A stretch of 64,000 bases of DNA from Rhodovulum strictum (GTDB taxonomy: Bacteria; Pseudomonadota; Alphaproteobacteria; Rhodobacterales; Rhodobacteraceae): NCBI RefSeq assembly GCF_009649175.1, contig NZ_WJPO01000015.1, forward strand, positions 22,631 to 86,630, given 5' to 3'. Of the stretch, positions 8,341 through 18,496 are shown piece by piece. The notes below the pieces were generated by a model. That model made no database searches and was not told the origin of the DNA. It worked only from the letters and a program-made list of their open reading frames with translations. Numbering within the stretch: the first letter of the stretch is position 1; every line of letters begins with the position of its first letter. Both the position numbers and the translations under genes were made by a program.

Positions 8341-9510
8341 ATGACGGAAATGGTCTACGGGACCGCGCCGATTCGCGCGGGCGAACCGGTTCTGCCGCGT
8401 TGGTGGCGGACGGTGGACAGGTGGGCGATCACCTGCATCCTGATGCTGTTCGGGGTGGGGCTGTTGCTGGGGCTGGCGGCCTCGCCGCCGCTGGCCGCCA
8501 AGAACGGGCTGGCCGCTTTCTACTATGTCGAACGGCAGATGATGTTCGGCGCGCTGGCGCTGGGCGTGATGATGGTCGTCTCGATGATGTCGCCGGACAT
8601 GGTGCGCAGGCTGGGCGTGATCGGCTTTCTGGGCGCCTTCGTCGCGCTGGCCCTGCTGCCGTTTCTGGGCACCGATTTCGGCAAGGGGGCGGTGCGGTGG
8701 TATTCGCTGGGCTTCGCGTCCGTCCAGCCCTCGGAATTCCTGAAGCCCGGCTTCATCGTGCTGGCGGCCTGGATGCTGGCCGCCGCGCAGGAACTGAACG
8801 GGCCGCCCGGGCGCATGATGTCGCTGGCGGTGACGCTGGCGGTGGTGCTGATCCTCGCCTTCCAGCCCGATTTCGGGCAGGCGGCGCTGATCCTGTTTGC
8901 CTGGGGCGTGATGTATTTCGTGGCCGGTGCGCCCTTCCTGTTGCTGGTCGCCGTGGCAGGTGCGGTTGTTGCGGGGGGCACGCTGGCCTATCAGGGATCC
9001 GAGCATTTTGCCCGCCGCATCGACGGCTTCCTGTCCTCCGAGATCGACCCGCGCACGCAGCTTGGCTATGCGGTGAACGCGATCCAGGAAGGCGGGTTCT
9101 TCGGCGTGGGCGTGGGCGAGGGGCAGGTGAAATGGTCGCTGCCCGATGCGCATACCGATTTCATCATCGCGGTTGCGGCCGAGGAATACGGGCTGGTGCT
9201 GGTGGCTGCGATCATCGGGCTTTACGCGGTGATCGTCGTGCGCTCGCTGTTCCGGCTGATGCGCGAGCGCGACACCTTCATCCGGATCGCGGGCACGGGG
9301 CTGGCCTGCACCTTTGGCGTGCAGGCGCTGATCAACATGGGCGTGGCGGTCAAACTGCTGCCCGCCAAGGGCATGACGCTGCCCTTTGTCAGCTATGGCG
9401 GCTCGTCGCTGATCGCCATGGGCATCATGGTGGGCATGCTGCTGGCGCTGACGCGCAGCCGGCCGCAGGGCGAGATCGGCGACATCCTGCGCCGCAGGGG
9501 GCTGGCATGA
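8341..9510 (+). CDS. ftsW: Peptidoglycan glycosyltransferase FtsW (SEDS family)
   Basis: The 389-residue polytopic membrane protein has roughly ten hydrophobic segments and the SEDS signature [14 protein letters not shown] near its end. FtsW polymerises lipid II at the division septum together with its partner penicillin-binding protein. The start ATG gives MTEMVYG, the N-terminus I associate with rhodobacterial FtsW. It is the first gene of a tight cluster: its stop overlaps the murG start (ATGA). In a standard dcw cluster ftsW follows murD; here ileS stands upstream. Confidence 0.95.
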   Translation: MTEMVYGTAPIRAGEPVLPRWWRTVDRWAITCILMLFGVGLLLGLAASPPLAAKNGLAAFYYVERQMMFGALALGVMMVVSMMSPDMVRRLGVIGFLGAFVALALLPFLGTDFGKGAVRWYSLGFASVQPSEFLKPGFIVLAAWMLAAAQELNGPPGRMMSLAVTLAVVLILAFQPDFGQAALILFAWGVMYFVAGAPFLLLVAVAGAVVAGGTLAYQGSEHFARRIDGFLSSEIDPRTQLGYAVNAIQEGGFFGVGVGEGQVKWSLPDAHTDFIIAVAAEEYGLVLVAAIIGLYAVIVVRSLFRLMRERDTFIRIAGTGLACTFGVQALINMGVAVKLLPAKGMTLPFVSYGGSSLIAMGIMVGMLLALTRSRPQGEIGDILRRRGLA

Positions 9511-10601
9511 GCGCGCCGCTTCTGGTCATTGCCGCGGGCGGCACCGGCGGGCACATGTTCCCGGCCCAGGCGCTGGCCGAGGCGATGCTGGCGCGCGGCT
9601 GGCGGGTCAAGCTGTCGACCGATGCGCGCGGCGCACGCTATGCGGGGGGATTTCCGCGGCAGGTCGAGATCGCCCGCGTGGCCGCCGACAGTCTGGCGCG
9701 CGGCGGGCTGGTCGAGCGGATCGCGGCGCCCTTCCGGCTGGGCGTGGGCGTGGTGGTGGCGCTGGTGAGCATGCTGCGCGACCGTCCGGCGGTGGTGGCG
9801 GGCTTTGGCGGCTATCCGTCCTTCCCGGCGCTGACGGCCGCGATCGCGCTGAAACTGCCGCGGATGATCCATGAACAGAACGGCGTGCTGGGGCAGGTGA
9901 ACGAGCTTTATGCCCGGCGCGTTCATGCCATCGGCTGTGGCACATGGCCGACCGATCTGCCCGATGGTGTCGAGGCATGGCATGTCGGCAACCCTGTGCG
10001 CGCAGCGGTGATGGAACGCGCGGGCGCACCCTATATCCCGCCGGGCGACTATCCGATGAGCATTGTCGCCATCGGTGGCAGCCAGGGCGCGCGGGTGCTG
10101 TCGGACACTGTGCCCGCCGCCATCGCCGCCCTGCCCGAGCATCTGCGCCGCCATATCCGCGTGTCCCATCAGGCCCGCGAAGAGGATGTGGCGCGGGTCG
10201 ATCTGGCCTATGCGCAGGCGGGTATCGAGGCCGATGTCCGGCCCTTCTTCAACGACATTCCCGCGCGTCTGGCCGAGGCGCAGCTTGTCATCAGCCGCGC
10301 CGGGGCCTCGTCGATTGCCGATATTTCGGTGATCGGGCGGCCCTCGATCCTGATCCCCTATCCTTACGCGACGGGCGATCATCAGACCGCCAATGCCCGC
10401 GGGCTGGTCGAGGCGGGGGCGGCGATCCTGATCCCCGAATCCGCCCTTGACCCCGCCGCGCTGTCGGCGCAAATCGCCACGGTTCTCGAACAACCCGAAG
10501 GGGCCATTCGCATGGCCCATGCCGCGCTGTCCTGCGGACGGCCCGATGCGGCCGAACGGCTGGTCGAGATTGTCGAGGCGCTGGGCGGAGAAGGGCGATA
10601 G
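9507..10601 (+). CDS. murG: Lipid II synthase MurG (N-acetylglucosaminyl transferase)
   Basis: The 364-residue GT28 glycosyltransferase adds N-acetylglucosamine to lipid I at the inner face of the cytoplasmic membrane, forming lipid II. The glycine-rich loop [10 protein letters not shown] is at residues 11-20, and further motifs include [15 protein letters not shown] and the C-terminal [11 protein letters not shown] acceptor/donor loop. The start is translationally coupled to ftsW through a 4-base overlap. murC follows after a single base. Confidence 0.96.
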   Translation: MSAPLLVIAAGGTGGHMFPAQALAEAMLARGWRVKLSTDARGARYAGGFPRQVEIARVAADSLARGGLVERIAAPFRLGVGVVVALVSMLRDRPAVVAGFGGYPSFPALTAAIALKLPRMIHEQNGVLGQVNELYARRVHAIGCGTWPTDLPDGVEAWHVGNPVRAAVMERAGAPYIPPGDYPMSIVAIGGSQGARVLSDTVPAAIAALPEHLRRHIRVSHQAREEDVARVDLAYAQAGIEADVRPFFNDIPARLAEAQLVISRAGASSIADISVIGRPSILIPYPYATGDHQTANARGLVEAGAAILIPESALDPAALSAQIATVLEQPEGAIRMAHAALSCGRPDAAERLVEIVEALGGEGR

Positions 10602-10602
10602 C

Positions 10603-12027
10603 ATGAACCTTGCAACGGGACAGGACTGGATGAGCGCGGCGACCAAGCTACCGACCGATGTGGGGCCGATCCATTTCGTCGGCATTGGCGGCATCGGCAT
10701 GTCGGGCATTGCCGAGGTGCTGCTGAACCTCGGCTACCGGGTGCAGGGCTCTGACCTGAAGGGATCGAAGATCACCGACCGGCTGAAGGCGATGGGCGCC
10801 ACCATCTTCGAGGGCCAGCGCGCCGAGAACCTTGCGGGGGCGTCGGTGGTGGTGATCTCCTCCGCGATCAAGCCGGGCAACCCGGAGCTTGACGCCGCGC
10901 GGCTGTCGGGTCTGCCGGTGGTGCGCCGGGCCGAGATGCTGGCCGAACTGATGCGGCTGAAATCGAATGTCGCGATCGCGGGCACCCATGGCAAGACCAC
11001 GACGACCACGATGGTCGCGACGCTGCTGGATGCGGGCGGGCTGGATCCCACGGTCATCAATGGCGGCATCATCCACGCCTATGGCTCGAACGCGCGGCTG
11101 GGCGCGGGCGAATGGATGGTGGTCGAGGCCGATGAAAGCGACGGCACCTTTACCCGCCTGCCCGCCACCATCGCCATCGTCACTAATATCGACCCCGAGC
11201 ATATGGAGCATTGGGGCAGTTTCGACCGGCTGCGGCAGGGCTTTCACGATTTCGTCTCGAACATCCCGTTCTATGGGCTGGCGGTCTGCTGCACCGATCA
11301 CCCCGAGGTGCAGGCGCTGGTCGGCCGCGTCACCGACCGCCGGGTGGTGACCTTCGGTTTCAACGCGCAGGCCGATGTGCGCGCGGTGAACCTGAGCTAC
11401 AAGGCGGGCGTGGCGCAGTTCGACATCGCGTTGCAGGCCGAGGATGTCCTGATCGAGGGCTGCACCCTGCCGATGCCGGGGGATCACAACGTGTCCAACG
11501 CCCTGGGCGCGGTGGCCGTGGCGCGTCACCTCGGCATGAAGGGCGACGAGATCCGTTCGGCGTTGGCGGGGTTCCGCGGCGTGAACCGGCGCTTTACCAA
11601 GGTCGGAGAGGTCGGCGGCGTCACCATCATCGACGATTACGGCCATCATCCGGTGGAGATCGCCGCCGTGCTCCGCGCCGCGCGGCAGGCCGGGTCGGGC
11701 CGCGTGATCGCGGTTCACCAGCCGCACCGCTACACGCGGCTGCATTCGCTGTTCGACGAGTTCTGCACCTGCTTCAACGATGCCGATGTGGTGGGCATTG
11801 CCGAAGTCTATGCCGCGGGCGAGGATCCGATCCCCGGCATCAGCCGCGACGATCTGGTGGCGGGCCTGATCCGCCACGGCCACCGCCACGCCCACGCGAT
11901 CCTGTGCGAGGACGATCTGGAACGTCTGGTCCGCGCCGAGGCCGGTCCGGGCGACATGGTGGTGTGCTTGGGCGCAGGCACGATCAGCACCTGGGCGAAC
12001 GGGCTGCCGAAACGGTTGGGGGGTTAG
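10603..12027 (+). CDS. murC: UDP-N-acetylmuramate--L-alanine ligase
   Basis: MurC adds L-alanine to UDP-MurNAc with ATP hydrolysis, the first step of the peptide stem. The 474-residue frame shows the N-terminal dinucleotide-like fold ([11 protein letters not shown]), the ATP loop [10 protein letters not shown] near residue 126, EADESDGTF, and a C-terminal GAGTIS motif. Two starts are possible: ATG 10603, one base after the murG stop with AAGGG seven bases upstream, and ATG 10630, which gives [12 protein letters not shown], closer to relatives I recall. The longer form is listed; the core is unaffected. Confidence 0.95.
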   Translation: MNLATGQDWMSAATKLPTDVGPIHFVGIGGIGMSGIAEVLLNLGYRVQGSDLKGSKITDRLKAMGATIFEGQRAENLAGASVVVISSAIKPGNPELDAARLSGLPVVRRAEMLAELMRLKSNVAIAGTHGKTTTTTMVATLLDAGGLDPTVINGGIIHAYGSNARLGAGEWMVVEADESDGTFTRLPATIAIVTNIDPEHMEHWGSFDRLRQGFHDFVSNIPFYGLAVCCTDHPEVQALVGRVTDRRVVTFGFNAQADVRAVNLSYKAGVAQFDIALQAEDVLIEGCTLPMPGDHNVSNALGAVAVARHLGMKGDEIRSALAGFRGVNRRFTKVGEVGGVTIIDDYGHHPVEIAAVLRAARQAGSGRVIAVHQPHRYTRLHSLFDEFCTCFNDADVVGIAEVYAAGEDPIPGISRDDLVAGLIRHGHRHAHAILCEDDLERLVRAEAGPGDMVVCLGAGTISTWANGLPKRLGG

Positions 12028-12039
12028 GTCCGCGGGGCG

Positions 12040-13710
12040 ATGGTCGAGATTGCGGAGATCAGGGACGAGGAGAGCTTCAAGGCGTGGCTTGAGCAGGAAG
12101 ATCTGCCGAAAGATGCCCTAGTGGCGCTGGCTCATCGGGCGGCGATGCGGGTGCTGCCGATTTGGTGGGCGCAGGTCCATGCGGCAGAGTGGGTGCGCCA
12201 ACGTGAATTGACAGCCCTGCCGAGTCTGCGCTGCGCCCTGATTTCAGGGTTGACGACGTTGGGCGCCACCCCTGAAATCAGGGCGTCGGCGGCCGCCGAC
12301 GCCGCCCACGCCTACCCCTACCCTGCCGCCGCCGCCGACGTCGCCGCCGAAGCCGCTACCTCCGCCGTTGCCGCCGCCCTCACCACCGTCCGCACCGTAG
12401 CCAATACCGCCGCCGCAGCCGGTGCCGCTGCTGTCGCCACCGCCCATGCCGCCGACGCTGCCGCCGACGCGTGGACTGCGTTGCGAGAGGATTGCGCCGC
12501 GCGCGCCGATGTCCCACGGCTCATGGCCACCCCCCTGTGGCACGAGGCCGAGCGGCCCTTCGACGGGATATGGCACAGCGTGCGCACCCAATACCCGCCC
12601 GACGGCGACCATCCCTGGGCCTTCTGGATCGACTGGTATCAACGCGCCCTCGACGGCACCGAGACGCGCTGGGATCTGCTGCGCAAGATCGCCCTGATCG
12701 ACAACGCCATCTGGGAGGCCGGACCCGAAGCCGTCGCCGCAGAAATCGTGCGGCTGCAAGGGGGTGAGCGCACGCCGCTCGCGCGGGCCTATCCGGTCGA
12801 TTTCACCTTCGACGCTCTGCTGCGCGTCATGCGGATGGTGGGCATCGACGACGACATGCGCCATCTGCATGATCCGTCCGTGGTGCGGGCGTTTCTCGAC
12901 AATTGCGAGGAATTGCGCGACAAGTTGCAGGATTTCGCGGATTATGCCTCCGATCTCAGCGGCGGCGGAAATTCCGCGGGTGTTCTGAAACGCGCGGCGC
13001 AGAAGGTGCTGAGCGAGTTGCAGCGCACCGAGGATTTCCACCATCTGCGCGCCCGGCGCATCGTCGAGCTTGCCGGGGAACTGGAACTTTTTTCCAAGGA
13101 AGAACGCGCCCGCGCCGATCTGGGCCAGACGCTTTCGCTTATCCTCGACAACGCCATTTCCCTGTTGCGCGATGTCACCCGCCGCCATTTCGGCCCGTCC
13201 TATACGGCGCTTGCGCCGCTGTCGGACCTGTCGCTGGACCATGTCGATCAGGATGCCGTCATTGCGCTGTTCGACGACATGATCGGGCGCATGGAGGCGC
13301 TGCCTTCGAACGAATTGGTGGCGCTGGATCAGGACGGGTTGAATGTCTTCCGCGACATGCTGCGCGAGGCGAGGGAGTTCCGCGCCGCGATCGCCGAAGC
13401 CTCGACCGATGCGTTCCGCGAGGTGATGGAGGCCCGCTTTGCCGAAAGCCTTGGCAGCACGGGGCTGGCCGTGGGCAGGTTCATCGAGAAATCCTCCGAA
13501 GCCGCCGGGAAGGCAGGCGCGGTGGCGGACTGGACGGAAAGGCAGTTCAAGCGCGTCACGTCTTTGGCCGATATCGTCGAGGCCATTCGTGCGTATTTCA
13601 ATTCAGGGGGGGGCATCGGGATGACCAAAGCCCTGAAACGGCACATCGGCCCTCAGACAGCCTGCGCGGCGGGGTGCATCCGGCGCGCGGATCGGGAGGC
13701 GATGCGATGA
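12040..13710 (+). CDS. Unknown 556-residue protein inside the division cluster
   Basis: I do not recognise a named domain. The frame shows normal third-position GC and sits 12 bases after murC, with its stop overlapping the next start (ATGA), so it is probably real and co-transcribed. The N-terminus is acidic. Residues about 85-150 are low-complexity Ala/Thr/Val (TSAVAAALTTVRTVANTAAA). The middle has a Trp-rich stretch (HPWAFWIDWYQRALDG, then WDLLRKIALIDNAIWEAG). The C-terminal half is predicted helical and contains no signal peptide or clear membrane segment. From memory, Trp-rich proteins of this kind occur as hypotheticals in Rhodobacterales. A perfect 16-base inverted repeat lies in its 5' third. 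Confidence 0.75.
   Translation: MVEIAEIRDEESFKAWLEQEDLPKDALVALAHRAAMRVLPIWWAQVHAAEWVRQRELTALPSLRCALISGLTTLGATPEIRASAAADAAHAYPYPAAAADVAAEAATSAVAAALTTVRTVANTAAAAGAAAVATAHAADAAADAWTALREDCAARADVPRLMATPLWHEAERPFDGIWHSVRTQYPPDGDHPWAFWIDWYQRALDGTETRWDLLRKIALIDNAIWEAGPEAVAAEIVRLQGGERTPLARAYPVDFTFDALLRVMRMVGIDDDMRHLHDPSVVRAFLDNCEELRDKLQDFADYASDLSGGGNSAGVLKRAAQKVLSELQRTEDFHHLRARRIVELAGELELFSKEERARADLGQTLSLILDNAISLLRDVTRRHFGPSYTALAPLSDLSLDHVDQDAVIALFDDMIGRMEALPSNELVALDQDGLNVFRDMLREAREFRAAIAEASTDAFREVMEARFAESLGSTGLAVGRFIEKSSEAAGKAGAVADWTERQFKRVTSLADIVEAIRAYFNSGGGIGMTKALKRHIGPQTACAAGCIRRADREAMR
12234..12285. repeat. Perfect 16-base inverted repeat inside a coding region
   Basis: The left arm CGCCCTGATTTCAGGG (12234-12249) and right arm CCCTGAAATCAGGGCG (12270-12285) are exact reverse complements with a 20-base spacer. 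Each arm is itself close to a palindrome. They encode part of the unknown protein between murC and murB without breaking its frame. Confidence 0.7.
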
Positions 13711-13967
13711 CCGTTTCGCTGATCCTGGCCTGTCTGTGGGTCGTGGTGGCGGCCGGGTTGGGGATGCTGCCGCAGCGGTTTCACTGGCCCGCGGCCTATG
13801 GGCTGATCGCGCTGGGAATCCCGCTTCTGGGCTATGTCACCTATCAGAACGGGCCGTTGGCAGGGATGGTGGCGATGGCGGCTGGTGTCTCGGTGCTGCG
13901 CTGGCCCACGCTTTATCTGCTGCGCTGGCTGGCGCGTCCGTTGCGCCGCCGCCAGCGCGAGGAATGA
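13707..13967 (+). CDS. DUF2484 family small membrane protein
   Basis: The 86-residue protein has about three hydrophobic segments and ends in a basic tail ([10 protein letters not shown]). The pattern with [18 protein letters not shown] and [10 protein letters not shown] matches the DUF2484 family, which I know only from Rhodobacterales and related groups and which has no assigned function. Its start overlaps the preceding stop and its own stop overlaps the next start, so it is translated as part of the mur/fts operon. Location in the inner membrane is predicted from hydrophobicity. Confidence 0.8.
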   Translation: MTVSLILACLWVVVAAGLGMLPQRFHWPAAYGLIALGIPLLGYVTYQNGPLAGMVAMAAGVSVLRWPTLYLLRWLARPLRRRQREE

Positions 13968-14230
13968 CGGTCCTTCTGGTCTATGCGGGCTGGGCTGCGG
14001 CGCCGATCATGGCCTATGCCGCGCTGTCGCACGGGCTGCGCCGGGCCTTGACGGGGTTTCTGGCGCTGATCGGGGGCTATTCCGTTCTTGTCTGGCTGAC
14101 CTGGGCGGCGCTGGTCCGGGGGGCGGGCGGGCCGGTTGCGCCGCTGGCCGTGATCGGACCATGGGCGGGCGTTGCGCTGCTGTCGGTGCTGCTTTATGCC
14201 CTGGGCGCATGGATCGGACGCGACAGATGA
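13964..14230 (+). CDS. Small membrane protein between DUF2484 gene and murB
   Basis: An 88-residue, mostly hydrophobic protein with three probable membrane helices. No family was recognised. Both ends overlap neighbouring genes by four bases (ATGA), and codon use matches its neighbours, which supports a real gene coupled to murB. With the preceding DUF2484 protein it may form a small membrane pair; any link to division or cell wall synthesis is inferred from position only. Confidence 0.65.
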   Translation: MTVLLVYAGWAAAPIMAYAALSHGLRRALTGFLALIGGYSVLVWLTWAALVRGAGGPVAPLAVIGPWAGVALLSVLLYALGAWIGRDR

Positions 14231-15159
14231 GCCCCATGCCCGCCGTGCGCGGCACCCTGACCCCGGACCGGCCGCTGGCCGATCTGACCTGGCTGCGCGT
14301 GGGCGGGCCGGCCGACTGGCTGTTCCAGCCCGCGGATGCCGAGGATCTGGCCGGTTTTCTGGCCGCCTTGCCCGTTGATGTGCCGGTGTTTCCGATGGGC
14401 GTGGGCTCGAACCTGATCGTGCGCGATGGCGGTATCCGCGGCGTGGTGATCCGGCTGGGCCGGGCTTTCAACGCGATCACGGTGCAGGGCGCGCGCGTCA
14501 CCGCGGGCGCCGCCGCGCTGGATGCCCATGTGGCGCGGCGCGCGGCCGAGGCGGGGGTGGACCTGACATTCCTGCGCACCATTCCCGGCGCGGTGGGGGG
14601 CGCGGTGCGGATGAATGCGGGCTGCTACGGGCGCTATGTGGCCGATGTCTTCGTCTCGGCCCGGGCGGTGACGCGGGAGGGCCGGATCGTGACGCTGGGG
14701 CCGGGGGATCTGGGGTTCCGCTATCGCCAGACCGACCTGCCCGAAGGCTGGGTGCTGATCGAGGCCACATTCGAGGGCCCGCCCGGCGATCCAGCGGCGC
14801 TGGAGGCGGCGATGGAAGACCAGATCGCGAAACGTGACGCAAGCCAGCCCACGAGGGAGCGCAGCGCGGGATCGACCTTTCGCAACCCGGCGGGGTTCAG
14901 TTCCACGGGGCGCGCGGATGACAGCCACGAGCTGAAGGCGTGGACCGTGATCGACGCGGCAGGGATGCGCGGTGCGCGGCGGGGTGGCGCGCAGATGTCC
15001 GAGAAGCATTCGAATTTCCTGATCAATGCCGGGGGGGCGAGCGCGGCGGATCTGGAGGGGCTGGGCGAGGAGGTCCGAAAAAGGGTTTTTCAAAATGCTG
15101 GAATACAGTTAGAGTGGGAGATCATGAGGGTCGGCGAACCGGCCCCTGACAACGAATAG
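14227..15159 (+). CDS. murB: UDP-N-acetylenolpyruvoylglucosamine reductase
   Basis: MurB reduces UDP-GlcNAc-enolpyruvate to UDP-MurNAc using NADPH and FAD in the cytoplasm. The 310-residue protein shows the FAD-binding elements ([16 protein letters not shown] and [18 protein letters not shown]) and the catalytic serine motif AGSTFRNP. The C-terminal EWEIMRVG supplies the expected late glutamate. The length and the short catalytic-domain loop suggest the type II group. The start overlaps the previous stop by four bases; ddl follows after 40 bases. Confidence 0.95.
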   Translation: MSPMPAVRGTLTPDRPLADLTWLRVGGPADWLFQPADAEDLAGFLAALPVDVPVFPMGVGSNLIVRDGGIRGVVIRLGRAFNAITVQGARVTAGAAALDAHVARRAAEAGVDLTFLRTIPGAVGGAVRMNAGCYGRYVADVFVSARAVTREGRIVTLGPGDLGFRYRQTDLPEGWVLIEATFEGPPGDPAALEAAMEDQIAKRDASQPTRERSAGSTFRNPAGFSSTGRADDSHELKAWTVIDAAGMRGARRGGAQMSEKHSNFLINAGGASAADLEGLGEEVRKRVFQNAGIQLEWEIMRVGEPAPDNE

Positions 15160-15199
15160 GCGAACGGGGCCGGCAGACGCCCCGGGACAAGAGGCAAAG

Positions 15200-16123
15200 G
15201 TGGCGGGCAAGCCGAGCAGGACAGCCCTCCGCGTGGCGGTATTGATGGGTGGCCCCTCGGCCGAGCGCGAGGTGTCGCTATCCTCGGGGCATGAATGTGC
15301 CGTGGCGCTGCGTGGGGAAGGCTTCGACGTCGTCGAGATCGACGCGGGGCAGGATCTGCCTGCGCGTCTGGTCGAGTGTGCCCCCGATGTCGTCTTCAAC
15401 GCGCTGCATGGCCGCTGGGGCGAGGATGGCTGCGTTCAGGGCCTCTTGGAATGGCTGGGCCTGCCCTATACCCATTCGGGCGTTCTGGCCTCGGCGCTGG
15501 CGATGGACAAGCAGCGGACCAAGGACGCCTATCGCGCCGCGGGTCTGCCGGTGGTGGACAGCGTGATCGCGCACAAGGCCGAGGTCGCTGCGCGCCATGT
15601 CCTGCCGCCGCCCTATGTGGTCAAGCCCAACAACGAGGGGTCTTCGGTCGGCATCCATATCGTGCAGGCCGACGCCAACACGCCGCCGCAGATGGGCGCG
15701 GACATGCCCGATCTGGTGATGGTCGAAGCCTATGCGCCGGGCCGGGAACTGACCGTGACCGTCATGGGCAACCGGGCGCTGACCGTGACCGATATCCTGA
15801 CCGAAGGCTGGTACGATTATCACGCGAAATATGCCCAGGGCGGATCGCGCCATGTGGTTCCGGCCGAATTGCCCGCCGAGGTGTTCGATGCCTGTCTGGA
15901 GTATGCGCTGCGCGCCCATCGCGCGCTGGGCTGCCGCGGGGTCAGCCGCACCGATTTCCGCTGGGACGCGGCGCGCGGCCTGGACGGGCTGATCCTGCTG
16001 GAGACAAACACGCAACCCGGCATGACGCCCACCTCGCTCAGCCCCGAACAGGCGGCCCATTGCGGCATCCCGTTCGGCGCGCTTTGCCGCTGGATCGTGG
16101 AGGATGCGTCATGTGCGCGGTGA
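15200..16123 (+). CDS. ddl: D-alanine--D-alanine ligase
   Basis: The 307-residue ATP-grasp enzyme joins two D-alanines for the peptidoglycan stem. Visible elements are the N-terminal [16 protein letters not shown], the substrate loop [11 protein letters not shown], and the metal-binding [13 protein letters not shown] near the C-terminus. The start is GTG at 15200 with GAGG six bases upstream; no in-frame ATG gives a complete N-terminal domain. The 3' end overlaps ftsQ by 13 bases, consistent with coupling. Confidence 0.95.
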   Translation: MAGKPSRTALRVAVLMGGPSAEREVSLSSGHECAVALRGEGFDVVEIDAGQDLPARLVECAPDVVFNALHGRWGEDGCVQGLLEWLGLPYTHSGVLASALAMDKQRTKDAYRAAGLPVVDSVIAHKAEVAARHVLPPPYVVKPNNEGSSVGIHIVQADANTPPQMGADMPDLVMVEAYAPGRELTVTVMGNRALTVTDILTEGWYDYHAKYAQGGSRHVVPAELPAEVFDACLEYALRAHRALGCRGVSRTDFRWDAARGLDGLILLETNTQPGMTPTSLSPEQAAHCGIPFGALCRWIVEDASCAR

Positions 16124-16989
16124 TCCTGCCGCCGCGCGATCCGGCGCCGTCGCGGCTGACCTACCGGATGCAGCGGCTGTGGCTGACGCCGCTCTTTCGG
16201 CTTGCGGTGCTGCGCGGGCTGCCGCTGGCGGCGGTTCTGGCGATCCCGGCGCTGTGGTTTTCCGATGCCGACCGGCGGGCCGAGTTCGCCGGGCAGATCG
16301 CCGACATTCGCCGCCAGGTCGAGACGCGGCCCGAATTCATGGTCAAGCTGATGGTGATCGAGGGTGCCACGGATCCGGTGGCCCAGGACATCCGCGAGGT
16401 GCTGCCGCTGGATTTTCCGGTGTCCTCCTTCGATCTGGATCTGCACGAGATGCGCCGGACGGCCGAGGCGCTGGACGCCGTCGAGACCGCCGAGTTGCGG
16501 GTGCGCCCGGGCGGTCTGCTGGAGCTGAAGGTGGTCGAGCGGGTTCCGGCGGTGGTCTGGCGCGGGCCGGCGGGGCTGGAATTGCTGGACGGGCAGGGCA
16601 ACCGGGTCGCGCCGATCGAGACGCGCGGCCTGCGTGCCGATCTGCCGCTGATCGCGGGCGAGGGCGCGCAGCGCGCCGTGCCCGAGGCGCTGGCGCTGGT
16701 CGCGGCCGCCGCGCCCATCGAGGAACGGCTGCGCGGGCTGGTGCGCGTGGGCGAGCGGCGCTGGGACGTGGTGCTGGACCGCAACCAGCGGATCCTGTTG
16801 CCGGGACAGGACGCGGTGGCGGCGCTGGAGCGGGTGATCGCGCTTGACGGCGTGACGGACATGCTGGGGCGCGACATCGCGGTGGTCGATCTGCGCAATC
16901 CGGGGCGGCCCACGGTGCGGCTGGCCCCCGACGCGGTCGAGGAATTCAGGACGATGAGAAGACCAAGGGCAGGAGCAACGAGAGGATGA
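16111..16989 (+). CDS. ftsQ: Cell division protein FtsQ
   Basis: The 292-residue protein has a short basic cytoplasmic tail, one membrane helix at about residues 34-51, and a periplasmic POTRA/FtsQ domain (VMVIEGATD, then [14 protein letters not shown] and [11 protein letters not shown]). It links the divisome's FtsBL subcomplex to other septal proteins. A start at 16168 is also possible, but the upstream ATG overlapping ddl fits coupled translation. The stop overlaps the ftsA start by four bases. Confidence 0.92.
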   Translation: MCAVILPPRDPAPSRLTYRMQRLWLTPLFRLAVLRGLPLAAVLAIPALWFSDADRRAEFAGQIADIRRQVETRPEFMVKLMVIEGATDPVAQDIREVLPLDFPVSSFDLDLHEMRRTAEALDAVETAELRVRPGGLLELKVVERVPAVVWRGPAGLELLDGQGNRVAPIETRGLRADLPLIAGEGAQRAVPEALALVAAAAPIEERLRGLVRVGERRWDVVLDRNQRILLPGQDAVAALERVIALDGVTDMLGRDIAVVDLRNPGRPTVRLAPDAVEEFRTMRRPRAGATRG

Positions 16990-18320
16990 CCGATCTCTAC
17001 CAGGCGCAGCGGGCGATGCGGCGGATGCGCAAGCAGGCGATGGATCGGGGCGTGATCGCGATCCTCGATGTGGGCAGTTCCAAGATTGCCTGCCTTGTGC
17101 TGCGCTTTGACGGCATCCGCCCGTTGGGCGGGGTCGAGCAGATGGGCACGCTGGCCGGGCAGTCGCGGTTCCGCGTCATCGGCGCGGCAACCACGCGCTC
17201 GCGCGGGGTGCGTTTCGGCGAGATCCATGGCATGCACGAGTCCGAGCGCGCGATCCGCACCGCCGTTCAGGCCGCGCAGAAGATGGCGCAGGTGCGGGTT
17301 GACCATGTGATCGCCTGTTTCTCGGGGGCCGAGCCACGATCCTACGGGCTGGATGGCCAGGTCGAACTGGTCGACAGCATGGCGACCGAGGCAGATATCG
17401 CGCGCGTGCTGTCGGCCTGCGAGATGCCCGATATCGGCCCGGGGCGCGAGGTGCTGCATGCCCAGCCGGTAAATTTCGCGCTGGACCATCGGTCCGGGCT
17501 GGTCGATCCGCGCGGGCAGACCGGCAACCGGCTGGCCTGCGACATGCACCTTCTCAGCGTGGATGCGGGCGCGATCCAGAACCTTGTCCATTGCGTCAAG
17601 CGCTGCGATCTGGAACTCGCGGGGCTGGCCAGTTCCGCCTATGCCGCGGGCATGTCGGCGCTGGTCGAGGACGAACAGGAACTGGGCGCGGCCTGCATCG
17701 ACATGGGCGGCGGGGCCACGGGGCTGTCGATCTTCATCAAGAAGCACATGATCTATGCCGACAGCGTGCGCATGGGCGGCGAGCATGTGACCTCGGACAT
17801 CTCCAAGGGACTGCATGTGCCGATTTCCACCGCCGAGCGGATCAAGACGCTGCATGGCGGGGTGGTGGCGACCGGGGTGGACGACCGCGAGATGATCGAC
17901 CTGGGCGGCGACAGCGGCGATTACGAACGCGACACGCGGCGGATCAGCCGGACGGAACTGATCGGCATCATGCGCCCGCGGGTCGAGGAGATCCTGGAAG
18001 AGGTGCGCGCCCGGCTGGATGCGGCGGGCTTCGAGCATCTGCCCTCGCGCCAGATCGTGCTGACGGGCGCGGGCAGCCAGATCCCGGGGCTGGACGGGCT
18101 GGCGGCGCGCATCCTTGGCCAGCAGGTGCGCTTTGGCCGGCCGCTGCGCATCCAGGGCCTGCCGCAATCGGCCACAGGGCCGGGATTCGCGGCCTCGGTG
18201 GGGCTGTGCCTGTTCGCGGCCCATCCGCAGGACGAATGGTGGGATTTCGACATTCCCGCCGAACGCTACCCGGCGCGCTCGCTGAAACGGGCGGTGCGCT
18301 GGTTCAAGGAGAACTGGTGA
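16986..18320 (+). CDS. ftsA: Cell division protein FtsA
   Basis: The 444-residue actin-like ATPase tethers FtsZ to the membrane. The N-terminal phosphate-1 motif is seen as AILDVGSSKIACLVL at about residues 24-38, the second as CIDMGGGATGLSIF, and the adenosine motif as VLTGAGSQIPGLDG. The C-terminal SLKRAVRWFKENW is the predicted amphipathic membrane-targeting helix. Compared with many FtsA proteins it has a short extra N-terminal extension. ftsQ overlaps upstream; 176 non-coding bases separate it from ftsZ. Confidence 0.96.
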   Translation: MTDLYQAQRAMRRMRKQAMDRGVIAILDVGSSKIACLVLRFDGIRPLGGVEQMGTLAGQSRFRVIGAATTRSRGVRFGEIHGMHESERAIRTAVQAAQKMAQVRVDHVIACFSGAEPRSYGLDGQVELVDSMATEADIARVLSACEMPDIGPGREVLHAQPVNFALDHRSGLVDPRGQTGNRLACDMHLLSVDAGAIQNLVHCVKRCDLELAGLASSAYAAGMSALVEDEQELGAACIDMGGGATGLSIFIKKHMIYADSVRMGGEHVTSDISKGLHVPISTAERIKTLHGGVVATGVDDREMIDLGGDSGDYERDTRRISRTELIGIMRPRVEEILEEVRARLDAAGFEHLPSRQIVLTGAGSQIPGLDGLAARILGQQVRFGRPLRIQGLPQSATGPGFAASVGLCLFAAHPQDEWWDFDIPAERYPARSLKRAVRWFKENW

Positions 18321-18421
18321 CCGCAACATGTGGCAGGATAGGCGAAATCCCGCGTATCAACCGCAAGGCGGTTGCACATTTTGTGTGGGAACCGTGTTTT
18401 TTTGGTGACGATGCGTGAGCC

Positions 18422-18441
18422 CTTGCGTAGGATAACGCAAG
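18422..18441. promoter_or_regulatory. Inverted repeat in the ftsZ upstream region
   Basis: CTTGCGT (18422-18428) and ACGCAAG (18435-18441) are exact inverted copies with a 6-base spacer, about 55 bases before the ftsZ start. It could be an operator or a small stem in the ftsZ leader. No CtrA-type TTAA-N7-TTAA box was seen in this gap. Confidence 0.4.
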
Positions 18442-18496
18442 ATTTAGGGGAAAACGCCCGGCGGGGCACTAGAAAAGACAGCAGGCGGAAAAACCA

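Noticed and set aside
6967..9153. Long minus-strand frame across ileS and ftsW
   Set aside because: Crosses two well-identified genes and shows a histidine/arginine/glutamine-rich shadow composition.
12244..13242. Minus-strand frame with a Gly-rich tail opposite the unknown protein
   Set aside because: The Gly runs are the antisense of Ala codons; the plus frame is coupled to its neighbours on both sides.
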